A DNA stretch of 64,000 nt. It comes from Cryptomeria japonica (Eukaryota; Streptophyta; Pinopsida; Cupressales; Cupressaceae). Location: contig NC_081408.1 of the NCBI RefSeq assembly GCF_030272615.1, forward strand, positions 408,052,889-408,116,888, written 5' to 3'. The translations under genes and the position numbers were made by a program. Shown in pieces: positions 1 through 11,557 of this stretch. Each line of letters opens with the position of its first letter. Position 1 is the stretch's first letter. The notes beneath the pieces were generated by a model. That model searched no databases. It had not been told where the DNA came from and saw only the letters and a list, made by a program, of their open reading frames with translations.

Positions 1-397
1 TTGAGCGCGCCCTTTATGCTTGGACTTAATTATTAATACATTTTAGTGTTAGTTTTGATATTTATCGGGTTAAATAAGGAAGAAGGAAATTAATATAGTT
101 AAAAAGTAGAATCTTGAAATTTTGGGTCGTCTCCATTTGGTGAAACTGTTAGTGTTTTGAAGGCGCTTATATATTGTTGGCGCCAATTTAGAAATGCTCC
201 TACCTAGGAATTTTCAAATTTGGGCTTAAGCAATTCTTTCAGATCTTCCCTCCAACAGCAGCATTAAGAAATAAGCCTCTGTTACCCCCTGGGATAAATG
301 GTAAGTGGCGCCATCGCATTCTTATTGCAGTCCATGTGATGTCGTTTTGCATTTGACATCGGTGTGCAGAGAGGAGAAGATTGCATTTGCAGGAGAG
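1..397 (+). promoter_or_regulatory. Probable promoter and 5' UTR of the LisH gene
   Basis: This non-coding stretch lies upstream of the chosen start codon. I see no clean TATA box at a fixed distance. A purine-rich segment and an in-frame upstream ATG at 305 lie just before the start codon. The transcription start is not determinable by eye. Confidence 0.4.
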
Positions 398-3300
398 ATG
401 GCACGGAAGAAGGTGGGAGTGGGGAGTGGGAAGGTAACAGCAATTCAAGTGGCATTCATAGTTGAGAGATTTCTTGCAGAAAATGGGTATAACAACACAC
501 TTGCGCACTTCAGATCCGAAGCTGCGTCATTGCTTGGAACAGGACACCCTCGCCAGGTACACTGGCTAATGCCAATGCCTTAAAAGCTTCAGTTTTTTTT
601 CTTGTCCATGAGTTTGATTTCGTGTCAAGCACGGAAGCAAATTGATTTTTCCTGGTATCTTCTTTTGGATCTGTGAACTTGAGCTGAATTTTGACATTTT
701 ATTGATTAATGGTTTACTTTTCTATTTTTATTTTCAGGCTCCCAAGAGTATGCTTAGTTTGGTGGATATTCTTGATGACTACATTCATTTGAAAGAGCAG
801 AAAATAGCCCTGGGCCAGGAGAAGGCTAGAATAGATCAGCTCCTGTTTGGCATGCAAGATATTATGCATGCTTATCACTCTGGAGCTATGCTGCCTCCCA
901 GTTCCGGTGCCGCCCCAGCACCCCCTCTTCCAGGTTATTTCTCTACATTCAGATTATAAACTAGATCTTCACAAACGTCAGAGGCTGTGAAAGATATTGC
1001 ATTAGTCATGGTAATGTTTTTAGGCATTGGGAAATTTTTCTCTCGCATAGCGAGTTAAAATGATATGAGAACTATGCCAAGGAAATATATGCAAATCGAC
1101 ACAATATAGAGATCGTAGATACATAAAGGGAAATGTTCTTCCTCCTTACTTCCTTTGTCACTTCTCAGACCAGAAATTGTCCTATATCTTCCTCTTTTCT
1201 CTTTTTCCAATCCTATTTCCCTTCCATATTCATATCTTGCTTGGCCCTTCATTTTTTTGCTTCTCTCGTCTTCAGTATTAAATGTTACTATGTTCATGTA
1301 ATGCCGTCTTCCCTGCATCCCACCCTCTTTCCACTATCACTGCATCCTCTTCACATCCTTAAACTTGGCCTTCCTCCTTTCCGTCTTATAAAAAGCCTTA
1401 TTGTGATTATGTTACACAAGACTTCACATCTTTAGCATAATTTTGTCATTATCCAAATTGCTATTGAATTTAATCTTGTTTACTAATCATTTGTGTTGAT
1501 TTCCTCATCTTTTATTGTCTTCTCATGGTTTTTAAGGAGTAACTAGGCATCTGACTGTCCTTTTATCTTGCTGGATTGATGATAGATTACAGAGTGATCT
1601 TAAACTTGGTGGAAAATTAAATGAAACAGTTTTTCCCAATAACTTTGTTACTTCATCTAATTTGGCTGTGAAAATCTCATTCATTATTACCTGGAGGCAT
1701 TGCTTAAGGGTATCCATCATATCCTATAGTGTTTTTGTTAGAAATGTACACTAGACATTGCCATCGCCAGCATACTACTTTATATAGGGCTGCAAATGGA
1801 CTGATGAACAAAATTTTTTTTGTTGCAGGCCCTTATGCAATCACATCTGTCTCTGCCAGTCCATCTTCTTCTGCTGCAATCAATGGACCATCTGCAGCTC
1901 CTGCATTGCCGGCGACAAACAATAAGAGGAAGAATTCAAATCCACTTCCTGATGCATCACTGGCTGCAAAGAAATCTTGCGTTGCAGCGCATCTTGTAAA
2001 CTCACCTTCTTGTGAAAGTAAGCTACGTGTGTTTTAGCTGTTTTAAATGAATTCTGTTGCTCTTTTTTAGACATATGGTATGCGAACATTTAAACTTTTT
2101 TAGATTTACTTTTACATTTCTATGGCATCCATAACACCGAGTTGAAGCTTGAACACTTGCACAGTACAAATTCTATCATGGTAATAGATGTCTTTTATGT
2201 GTATATAAAGACTTGTAGTTAAACATTATTTTCTGAACAAAGGGATTTTATTTGTTGCAGAAAGTTCTCAAGGACTTCAGATGGGAGTAAACAGAATTTA
2301 CCAAGCATCTCAAGCAGGGCAGGCTTCTTCTCATACCCTTAACAATTCACAAGTTTGCTTTGGAAATGGACAGACTTCTCGGGTACCATCATATTCTGCA
2401 CCAAAGCCTATGGTCCACAACGATGCAACATCTGTGGCCAAGAGAAGGTATAATCAACCATCTACTGTACCTGCACAAGGAAAGCAACAGGCCCTTCACA
2501 CAACTTCTGAGATGGCTAGTGACTCAACTTGCCCTCAGACCCCACCACAAGCATTATGCATTCAACCTGATAGTTCTGCATCTCCAGTAGAAGGTTCATG
2601 TGTCATCAATGGCAACAAATCTTTGGTTGGTTCTGCTTGCAACCCTGAATCATTGGTCGGGGACCGGAATGTTGTCTGTGATGGGGAAGAAACAGATCAA
2701 GAGATTCAAATTATTGAGACTAGATCCTCTGGAATCTTGAATTCTTCAAGCCCAAATGCCCTTTCTAATTATGAAAACTCTGGTAAAGGTTCACCGAGAA
2801 AGTTAAACCCAAGGAAGCCAGGGAAAAGGGGGCAAATCAAAAGTCGGTTGGATTTTGATAGTTCAGCTGCAACTTCAACATTAAATGTGGTCAGACCAGG
2901 TTCAGACGAGGCAACATCAACTGACTATATATCCACATGTCATGCCTCTGTCACTTGCAGTGAAATGGATGGAGAGCAGTTCGATTTTGCTGACATTCCT
3001 ATTATTGATCCTGAACTTGATAAATTCATGTCAGATTTCCTTATGGATTTTGGATTGGATTCAGAAGAATTAGGATCTGTCTCTACGTTTTTGGATGAAC
3101 CTGATGACATGAGGTACACCTTTACCTTTTCATTTTGTGCACTGCTTAGTGTAGAAATTTCTCTGTAATTTGCTAGTAGTATCCTCTGTTCCATCTCCCC
3201 TTTTAATTTGTAAGATTTTCATTTGGGCATTAAAATGAAAGCCAATGATAACATGCATTATTTCTCATGTTTTTGAAATGTTTGAACAGTAAATTACTAG

Positions 3301-3786
3301 TAGAAAATCAAAGTTGTGGAAATGGATTCCAAACTTCAGTGGTCTCTGATAGTCATCTCTGCAAAGGTGTTGGAGTTCTCACAAAGAAAGACATGAACAT
3401 TCAAGGTGAGAATACATTAATGTTTTTTTTAAAGAATATTTTCTATTAAAATTTAAATTAAAGTTTATCTTGTTTTTTAATATGGCTCCTTTCATTTCCA
3501 TCAGAATTTATGTTTTGATTATGATAATGTTTTTAGGTGTCTCTAATTCTCTCTTTGTTTTGAGAACTGTTTCAGCTGCTGTAAATGTCAAGAATGTTAC
3601 AGACACCAGCACCAACAAAAGCATTTCTAATTGCAAAGGTGAAATAAGTCTCTTACCTCCAATGATTTCAAATGTTGTGCGCCTAAATGGCATTGAATGT
3701 AGGTGAAAAGTAACTAATCCAAATTCAAAATTTCAGGTGGTAGTTTTAGAGGTGTTGCTGATCAAGAGAATATACCGATACTATGA
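398..3786 (+). CDS. LisH-domain nuclear protein, seven exons, 541 aa
   Basis: Seven exons join in phase with GT-AG introns: 398-556, 738-933, 1829-2017, 2261-3113, 3290-3405, 3576-3638 and 3737-3786 (stop TGA 3784-3786). They total 1626 nt, or 541 residues. Residues about 13-40 form a LisH dimerisation motif (AFIVERFLAENGYNNTL), followed by a helix rich in charged residues (about 57-95). After that come proline/alanine-rich and serine-rich low-complexity stretches, basic clusters that could be nuclear localisation signals (NNKRKN, and RKPGKRGQIKSR in exon 4) and an acidic C-terminal part (IIDPELDKFMSDFLMDF). I chose the ATG at 398 because its context (GAGATGG) is good and the LisH follows at once; an in-frame ATG at 305 would add 31 residues. 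The layout suggests a nuclear adaptor or co-regulator. I recognise the LisH but not a named family, so no symbol. Exon 6 is 63 nt and could be skipped in frame. Confidence 0.88.
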
Positions 3787-4250
3787 GGTAGTACCAAATG
3801 TCCAAAAAATTCTTAATGGGGAGATCGATGGGTGAAGATTCTCTAAATCGACCTTGGTTTGGGGGATTCCATTTCTGCAATTCTACATGCCTCAAACATT
3901 ATGGCTGCTGCTGTGTGTATCCAGACTTCCTAAATTTGTTCTTTTAGCAATTATGGGAAAAGAATTATGAGACCTTTTGAAAAGCCACACATGATTTTTT
4001 TTATTGTATGGCTTGTTTAAAAGAGCTTGCACTGTTATCAGCAGATCCTCAGTATGGATGGCCCCCATTTTGTATATCTTATTTTAAAGAAATAGTGTCA
4101 ATTCTTTTACCGGACTATCAAGAGCTTTTTGAGCATTCTTATGCAGCGGATAAAGAATTTGGCAGAGGATAGATGCTACCATTCTTTTGTTTAATACATT
4201 TAAATGTCCAAATTTACTTGAGATTGTTTCTTGCTTAGTATGATGTTGCC
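3787..4250 (+). other. Probable 3' UTR of the LisH gene
   Basis: This T-rich non-coding sequence directly follows the stop codon and has no long frame. The poly(A) site cannot be fixed; the end given is a guess from base composition. Confidence 0.35.
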
Positions 4251-6654
4251 CTCTTTGTTTACTCTGATTTCGATGGCATTGAGTTTTTAGACTGAAGTTG
4301 AAGCAAAATGCTTGTAGTATTTGCAGTTTTTGAGCAGGCTCTCATATAATCCTTTTTGAGTGTACGGATTAGTTTAAACTAGTTTCTAAATACAATTCTA
4401 TTGTTATGTTGACAATTTTGGCCATTTTACAGCCTCAAGTAATGATAGTGCATAACTATTACAGTATTTTTGAAATAAGTTTTAAATTGATGATATCAAG
4501 TTTCTACAATCTATAGTGAATTGTTAAGTATTTAGATTAGATTGTGTAAAATTTTTTTCACATTCATATTTTGGATCACAATTGGATCACACTCTGATCC
4601 ATCATCAGAATGATATAAAAACTCAAGAAAAAAATTAGACTAATGCAAAAACATTTATAATAAAATCTACATTACTACAACATACTTTTATTTTGACAAA
4701 TAAACCTAGAGTTATAGGTGTAGCAATTTGTTTATTTTGTCCTGTATGTTTTGGATAAGCCCATTGGTGAGGGGTCAAAATTGTTCCATCAGCCAAGTAC
4801 TATCATAAGTTTCTTATTAGTCTCTCTTATGCTACTAGTCTCTCTTATGCTACTGGATGCTATAAACACTCTAATTGTTTATGATATTTTTTTAAATTGG
4901 AGCGCCTGTCCATAAAACATAAGGGACCAGTAAGAAGATATTGAGTACAACTGATAGTGAGATCAGTAAAAAAAAATTGTCTAAAGGGAGAGGATCTAAT
5001 GTGGATTCAGTAGAGCTGAGTTCAAATAATTTGGTAAATTTAAAAAAGCAATCAATTATGTGTTGTCATATCATGATACATCAGTAAATATTGCTCAGTA
5101 TACAACTATTGATTCTATTTTTTAGAATCATATTAGAACAGAGTCAATTAAATTTTTTTAGTACAACTATGATTTGAAATATCCATATAAATTTTTATGA
5201 TCTAATCTTGAAAATACACTCCAACCCAACAACCTAATCAGTTTCTCCACATTAATTACGTTTAAAAATTAAGCAGCGTTAATTGGCATGATAGGATCGA
5301 GGACTAGAAGTGCACTCCATATTATCACTAAAAAATCTTTCGTATTAATGGCGATCCCAACTTCTAATGCACAAAAATACTAAGCGAAAACACCGACGAC
5401 GAAAAAAAAAGAAGAAAATTACGAGGGAATATTCTATAGTAACTCTGATTCTCTGAATATTATAGAAAAGATTCACTTTTCAAAACTAAGGTAAATAACT
5501 ATTTAATGTTGTTCCTTTATTTTCCTTTCACGATTTTGCTTCTAAGTTGTGTAGGGGACCATTGAAATGAAATTAAAAGGACATACGAGATTAGGTAGTG
5601 TGTAGTACTTAAGATTGCAAATTAACACAACCACCCCAAAAAATCAATTGAAATATATTTTTAATTTTTTTTAATCATTTATTTGTTTAAATAATTTTTG
5701 TTTTTATTATTCATTTATTATTTAATTATTTAATTAAATATGAATTAATTATTTATTATAATTTCTATTTCTTTTTTTTCATTTAAAAACACAATTTTTT
5801 TCTTTTAATGAACTCTTTTTAAATTAGAAACATAATTTTCTACCTAAATTAACTATTTTTTCCAAAGAAAATCAAAATCTTTCATTAATAAATATTTTTT
5901 TTAAGAAATTTAATATTCTTCTCCAAGGAACTTACTCTATTTTCTAATTATTTTTTCATCTTAGAAAACTTCTCTTTTTTTTTAACTCAATTTTGAAATA
6001 GAAATTTGATTTGCACATTTATCCCTCCAATAAATGAATAATTATCCAAGAGGCCTAACTCTATAATGACACCATGGTGAAAGAAAAGGAAAAAAAGATA
6101 AGTTTGCCCTTTCCTTGAAAGGGCAACTTTCCTTTCATTGAATATTGTTATTTAAATAGTTTTTATTTTTATTATTTTTCTAATTGTTTAAAAGGATATT
6201 TATTTTATTTTATTTATATAGGATTTGTTGTACATGTGATCTATCTCTTGATTTTTTTTGCTCTGCATTACATAAATGTTATTTTGTTATATAAAATTTG
6301 ATATCTACTAACATATATTACATAGATTTTTAAAAATATAAGTATGTTAGTATAATATTATTTTTTCATGATTCAATAATTTTTTTTCTATTTTTAGTTA
6401 AAAACATGAGTGCATACCTCCTACTTTTGAGTCTACTAAAGTCTTCTTCATCTCTTGCTAAATTTTTCATATCATTACAATGTTATGCTATAGAACTTAA
6501 CATCCACATCGAAAAGAAAAGCATTTCACATCTTTTTTTTAATGTTAGCATTGAGATTGGTAAAATATGAATTGTGATTTAGGGCAGGTCCCCCCATGTG
6601 GCTTATTAGTACTTGCCGTTAGACTAGTACTATTGCAATTGATTGCATTACTTT
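4251..6654. other. AT-rich intergenic spacer
   Basis: There is no coding frame with family resemblance on either strand. An 18-bp unit is repeated twice in tandem at 4819-4854. Long T and A runs fill 5640-6010. I see nothing else that can be named. Confidence 0.6.
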
Positions 6655-6667
6655 TTGTTAACTCATT
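6655..6667. repeat. Left target-site duplication of the SINE (13 bp)
   Basis: TTGTTAACTCATT is identical to 6905-6917 on the other side of the SINE. Confidence 0.85.
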
Positions 6668-6904
6668 TTTTTTTGATCGATAATTGATCGAAGCCTGAAT
6701 AGCTTTTGATTGGAGCTATGAACTAGTGGGGATACAGTAGGGGGCCCCGTCCCCATTACATATCTTTGAATTATTATTATTATTATTATGTGGCCAAGAG
6801 TCACAACTTAGAATTCCACTTCAGATGTCCCTATTGGGAATTGAACTTAGGGTCTCCACAATGAGAACCCAGTGTTTTAACCAGTTAGGCTCAACCCCTT
6901 GGAC
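6668..6904 (-). mobile_element. tRNA-derived SINE, complete, with target duplication
   Basis: Read on the minus strand, the unit begins with a tRNA-like head. An A box (TGAGCCTAACTGG, 6881-6893) and a B box (AGTTCAATTCC, 6837-6847) match the RNA polymerase III internal promoter. A non-tRNA body follows, including an ATT microsatellite near 6770-6789, and the unit ends in a short A run (T run at 6668-6674 on the plus strand). A perfect 13-bp duplication, TTGTTAACTCATT, flanks it at 6655-6667 and 6905-6917. Such elements are copied by the machinery of a LINE. The one to the right (7.1-11.5 kb) is a LINE, but I cannot say whether it was the partner. Confidence 0.85.
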
Positions 6905-6917
6905 TTGTTAACTCATT
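6905..6917. repeat. Right target-site duplication of the SINE (13 bp)
   Basis: TTGTTAACTCATT is identical to 6655-6667. Confidence 0.85.
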
Positions 6918-7207
6918 AGTATTCAATTGCTTCTCCACCAATTAGAACTATGTATTTTTTGTTTTGATCTATGTTTTTTAATTTTTGGGATCCACTATCT
7001 GAATGAATTTTTTTAGGCAACTTTTTAGTACGTTAAAATAATATTTAACATGTTTAATTTTTCTTATCAAATTTATTTTACACATCCACTAAACAAATAT
7101 TTAACAAATTCTAAAACTTTTAAAAATTATATTAAATTTAAAGGATTTAGTACAAAATGCCTCATTGGCTGTATAGTAAGTAGCAAAATGAACCACCCTG
7201 ATCACTG

Positions 7208-8536
7208 TTATCCATCTGAGTCTTCAAGCTTGAGCTTTCTCATGTATTGGGTCAAGGCCTTGATCTCCTTTGGCTGCAACATATCCATATGCTTTCTGAA
7301 GTAACGAACAGACTGGATATCCTCCTTATAGATCTGCAGGACACCCTCACGAATCACAATAAAAAATATGTCTTTAGATATCTCCAGGACAACAGAAACC
7401 TGTGACATGATAAAGAAATGTGTGAGTTTATTGTTAAACTCAGTAAGCCTCCTCTTCTTGTTTTGAAAGACCTCTCCATTTCTTTCCTTCCACAAAAACC
7501 ATAACACTTCACAAGACAGGATAGACCAGAACCGGTTCATCTTAAAATCAAACGACTCTACAAAGCCGACAAGGACCTCACTCCAAGAAAGGCCAGGTTT
7601 GTGATTCCAAACAAGAGAAGGACGAAGAAAAATAGACCACACACCCTGGACATATTCACACTCAAAAAACAAATGCTCAAAGGACTCTTGCATATCACAC
7701 ACATTACATTTAATAGATATGAGACCCTCAACAGACAAAAAGGAGCCAACAACAAGTTTCCTTAGCAGGAGGAGCCATTTAAAACAGGATTTCTTAGGCT
7801 TAATGAGAGAATGCCAAAAGAAATAAAAAACAAACTGCCATATGGACTTAGGCCATTCACAACCCCAACCTTGATTGACTCTAGAGAAGATAGAGTCATC
7901 CTCTTTTAACATCATATAAATCTTCTTAGTAGAGATTTCCAAGAACGAGGAGCCATCCAACCACTTAAGTTGCTTCAAGAAAGAGTCAATATCCAGGATC
8001 TTACGAGGAAAAAAACACCTTGTAGCCTTACCAATGAGAGAATAAGTTTTCTTTTGTGAAGCCGAAATCTCATATTTAGATTTGATCTCAATCCAAGAGC
8101 CAAACCGGTTATCAATCAGTACATTACTAATTAGGGATATACCTTTCTCATTCCATATCTTAGCAGAACAACTTTGGGTCAAAGCAAGGGGTTTGTTGTT
8201 GAGATTCACACCACACCAAATAGATCTATCCACAACAACATATGTCAGAGAACTTCCTATTGCATCCTTAGAGGGTAGTAACCTCCTTACCTGTGACCAT
8301 GCCTTCCAAAGTGATGCAAAAACACTAGAACCAAACACTTTCATGCTATGGTCCTCATGTACAATATCACATAAGGGGATATTCCTCCATGTTTTGCCTT
8401 TCTTAACAACCAACCGTTCAATATTGTTTCTTATTAGCACCTTCCAAGGTTCATTGCCATATAGGGCTTTTACAACCCATTTGGATGCTAGGGCAATCCC
8501 ATGAGCTCTAATATCCTTGATACCCAGACCCCCCAT
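7208..8536 (-). pseudogene. LINE ORF2 C-terminal region with RT zinc-binding domain
   Basis: This open 442-residue frame begins with MGGLGIKD, the usual join between the reverse transcriptase and its C-terminal extension. Around residues 260-310 it has the plant zf-RVT signature: a tryptophan/lysine-rich segment, then CNVCDMQESFEHLFFEC with the Cys/His ligands. This is the longest intact piece of the LINE. It is separated from the preceding part by a frameshift near 8500-8540. Confidence 0.85.
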
Positions 8537-9775
8537 GTTTTAGGTCTGCAACACCAATTCCAATTCACATAGTGTATCTTCTTGTGCCCCATCCCATCAG
8601 ACCAAAGGAAGTCCCTCATAATCTTTTCAAGTTTATTAGTCTGATAGTTAGAAAACACCCATGTAGAGGCACAATATACATGATGGGAAGATAGAACCTT
8701 TTGAACAATCTGCACTCTGCCAACAAAGAAAGCATGTGGGTTTGCCATTTAAAGTGTTTCTTTTCAATTTTAGCATACTGCAACCATTGCCACATATCTT
8801 GAGTAGCCGGATTAATGGCAAAGGGAATACCAAGGTACCTTAGAATATGGTTCGGTCTTGCCCATTGCCATCCTTTACCTGTGATCCAATTTGGGGGATT
8901 TTCAGACCATCCAAGGATAGTGGATTTGTGAGGGGCTATCTTCGCTCCAGAAGCCAAGCAGAAGAATTGAAGTCTTTCCATGGTGTTATTAAAATTATCC
9001 TTAGACAGAGTTAGGAATAAGGCAGTATCATCAGCAAATTGAACATTAATCAGAACATCATCATTAGGAAGAGTAAGCCCTTTGATAGAGGGTCCAAGTT
9101 CTGGGGCCCTTATAATGTAATAGAGAGCATCTGCAACAATGACAAATAGGGTTGGGGCAATAGGGCACCCTTGTCTTATAGATCTCCTTAATGGGATGGC
9201 TTCAAACCTATCGCCATTAATCTCAACAACTGTGGAAGAGTCCTTAAAAAGAACATCTATCCATTTACAAAAATATGGGGGGAAACCAAATGCTAGAAGC
9301 ATTCCCCTGACAAATGGCCATTCTATTCTATCATATGCTTTCTCAAAGTAGGAACACCATTGCAACTTCCTGATTATCAACTTTTTCCCAGCGCATAGCC
9401 TCCCAACTGGTGACCAGATTTTCCAGAATGTATCTACCTTTTATAAATCCAGTCTGTGTGGTAGAAATGAACTTGTCTAGTAGTCCAACAATTCTCCTTG
9501 CCATTACTTTTGCAATGATTTTATATGAGGTATTCAGTAGGGTGATAGGTCTCAAATTTTTAACCAGTCTTATCACCACCTTTTGGAAGCAACTTGATAA
9601 CACCCTTATTTATAATAGCTCCAAGGGACCCCTGTGCAAAAACATCCTCGTATAGACTCAAAAGTTCCAAACTTATCCATTCTATGTGCTTCTTGTAAAA
9701 CTCAACAGGTAAACCATCTAATCCTGGAGATTTACCATTGGCTAGTGAATTGACCGAGCTTTTGATTTCCTCCAA
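8488..9775 (-). pseudogene. LINE ORF2 reverse transcriptase, frameshifted
   Basis: Three overlapping frames give a non-LTR reverse transcriptase. The first (9775-9560) has the SPGLDGLPVEFYK segment. The second (9603-9343) has LRPITLLNTSYKI and FIKGRYILEN. The third (9380-8616) has FEKAYDRIEW, RQGCPIAPTLF and the catalytic FADD box. A fourth frame (8748-8488) carries the downstream region of the domain. The polymerase residues are present, but frame changes near 9565 and 9350, and again below 8750, mean no functional protein is made. Confidence 0.85.
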
Positions 9776-10279
9776 AGAGATCTTATGGCTCAGAGCCTTG
9801 GCATCTTCACCATATATTTTCTTAGCGATTAACCCTACACATTTCTCTAAATCCTTCTGATTACTCTCCTCATGCTTAGATGAGAAGAGATTGTTATAAA
9901 AATTGAAAAATACCTTTTTGATAGCTACCAGATCATTAGTGATACCATTGTTGACCTAGATATCTTCAATAAGTTCTTTCTTATTCTTGGCTTTGATAAG
10001 ATTGAAAAAATAACTGGACCCCTTATCTTCCCCTTTGATCTAGTTCATCCGAGCTCTAACCTTCTGCCCTTTAATCTTGAAATTCTGAAACTTCCTTAAG
10101 AGGTTCTTCACCGATGATATTTCTTCTTCTAACCTAAGATCATTTCCCTTATTCTGTAAATCCTGCTCAATTTCATTAAGCCTGGTCTGAAGAAATGATT
10201 CCTCCTTAGCCCTATCTATAGCATTCTTCTTTCCGATAATCTGAAACAATTCCTTCCAGGATGAAGTAAGTTTCTCCCA

Positions 10280-11185
10280 CTACTCCCTTGGTCTGAGATG
10301 GGGTGAACAATATTTAGTGAGTTGAGAGACCATCAAGATAGCATCTGCATTATCCTCATCGTTCAGTAGGGAGACATTCAGTTTGAAGCCAGTAGCACTT
10401 TTAGGTCTAACAACCGAGGAGGGATCCATGTCCAGATGAACAGATAAAGAGATAGGAGAATGGTCTGAGATACTAGCAGGGGAAACACAAATGGGAGCTT
10501 GACCCCTCTGAGGGTGGAGAGAGAAGAAGGAAGAATCGACATAACATCTATCTAATCTATAGTACATTCTCTGTTTACCACTTTGGTTGTTGCACCAAGT
10601 AAACCAAATACCGCCGGATGATCCTTTCCTTCTCTCCATGGGGTCTATCAAGTTAAATCTTCTTTTGAATTTGGACCAAAAGAATTGTTCATTCCCTTTC
10701 CAACAATGTTTATTACCTCCACTTTTGTCATCACCATTTTCAATCATGTTAAAATCTCCCACAAAATTCCAGTGTGCATTAGATAATCTGGTTGTTAGCC
10801 AATCCCAGAGTCTAGCTCTGTCTCTATAGTCATTAGTAGCATAGATGTTGCATATGCCAAAAACACAATCTTTCTCCTTAAAGGTAACCCACAAGGCTCT
10901 TTGATAGGGGGAGACTCCATTAGCAATGATCATATCAGCCCACTTGGGGCCAACCATAATGGCAGTACCACCTTTGCCCCTCTCATGATTGGAATGAAAC
11001 CATGTGGCTTGCTCCCACAAAAATCTCAACATAGTATAAGCCTGGAACCCCACCACCTTGATCTCCTGAAGACATATGATGTCTTTTTCCTTAATGCTAT
11101 TACACCATTTTCTGACAATATATTTTCTATCAGACATCTCCAGGCCCCTAACATTCCAGCTATGTATGTGCATCATCATAAACAT
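10280..11185 (-). pseudogene. LINE ORF2 endonuclease domain
   Basis: A 301-residue frame shows the exonuclease-endonuclease-phosphatase fold signatures of L1 elements. It has an N-terminal SWNVRGL motif, then CLQEIK with the catalytic glutamate, then VGDFNMI, a conserved RLDR segment and SDHSPI near the end. This enzyme nicks target DNA to prime reverse transcription. The frame itself is open and nearly complete, but downstream frameshifts cut it from the reverse transcriptase. It probably starts with the methionine before MHIHSWNVRG; an ORF1 remnant lies directly upstream. Confidence 0.85.
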
Positions 11186-11557
11186 TTATTTGGAGGGTGG
11201 TTTCTGATTCTTGTATAATCTATTAAAAAATTCAGGAACCTCATTATCTTTCTTTTTATTCTCATTGGAAAGAGATTGTCTATCAGATGTTTTTCTTTTC
11301 TTCGTCATTTTTTTACTAACCACTTCAATGAACTGTTCATTATTACTGGCAAAGGGAACAATTTGTTTATCAACTGAGCCGGTCACTATGGAGTTCATGA
11401 TACCAGGTAAGAGATTACTCACCCTCAAGTCGGATGGGACTAGGGTGGCATTTCTGAGACGATAAGACTTCTCCTTAATACTAGCAAGAGCAATCTATTG
11501 GGCATTTAGCCTAGATTGATGGTTATTGTTAAATTTAGAATTAAATTTATAGAGATT
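11186..11557 (-). pseudogene. Possible LINE ORF1 tail
   Basis: Minus-strand coding-like sequence, rich in Lys/Asn/Ser, sits directly upstream of the endonuclease frame (80-residue frame 11428-11186, continuing upstream to about 11557). Its position fits the end of an L1 ORF1, but I see no zinc knuckle or other motif, so the assignment is by position only. Confidence 0.4.

Larger units (their letters stand above)
7150..11557 (-). mobile_element. L1-type non-LTR retrotransposon (LINE), degenerate
   Basis: On the minus strand the order is the tail of a possible ORF1 (about 11557-11186), an apurinic-like endonuclease (11185-10280), a reverse transcriptase (9775-8616) and a zinc-binding RT C-terminal domain (8536-7208). 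This is the domain order of plant L1 elements. At least three frameshifts (near 9565, 9350 and 8540-8500) and in-frame stops break ORF2, so the copy is dead. The 3' end is set near 7150, where similarity fades; no clear poly(A) tail or target duplication was found. The 5' end abuts the solo LTR at 11558. Confidence 0.85.

Noticed and set aside
305-397. Upstream in-frame ATG as start of the LisH protein
   Set aside because: The extra 31 residues show no feature, and the LisH begins right after the ATG at 398, which has a better context. It cannot be fully excluded.
6836-6893. A functional tRNA gene
   Set aside because: A and B boxes fit, but the cloverleaf stems are not complete, and the body, A tail and 13-bp duplication mark a SINE.
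8082-8504. 140-residue plus-strand frame
   Set aside because: It lies antisense to the zinc-binding part of the LINE, whose minus-strand reading has recognisable motifs.
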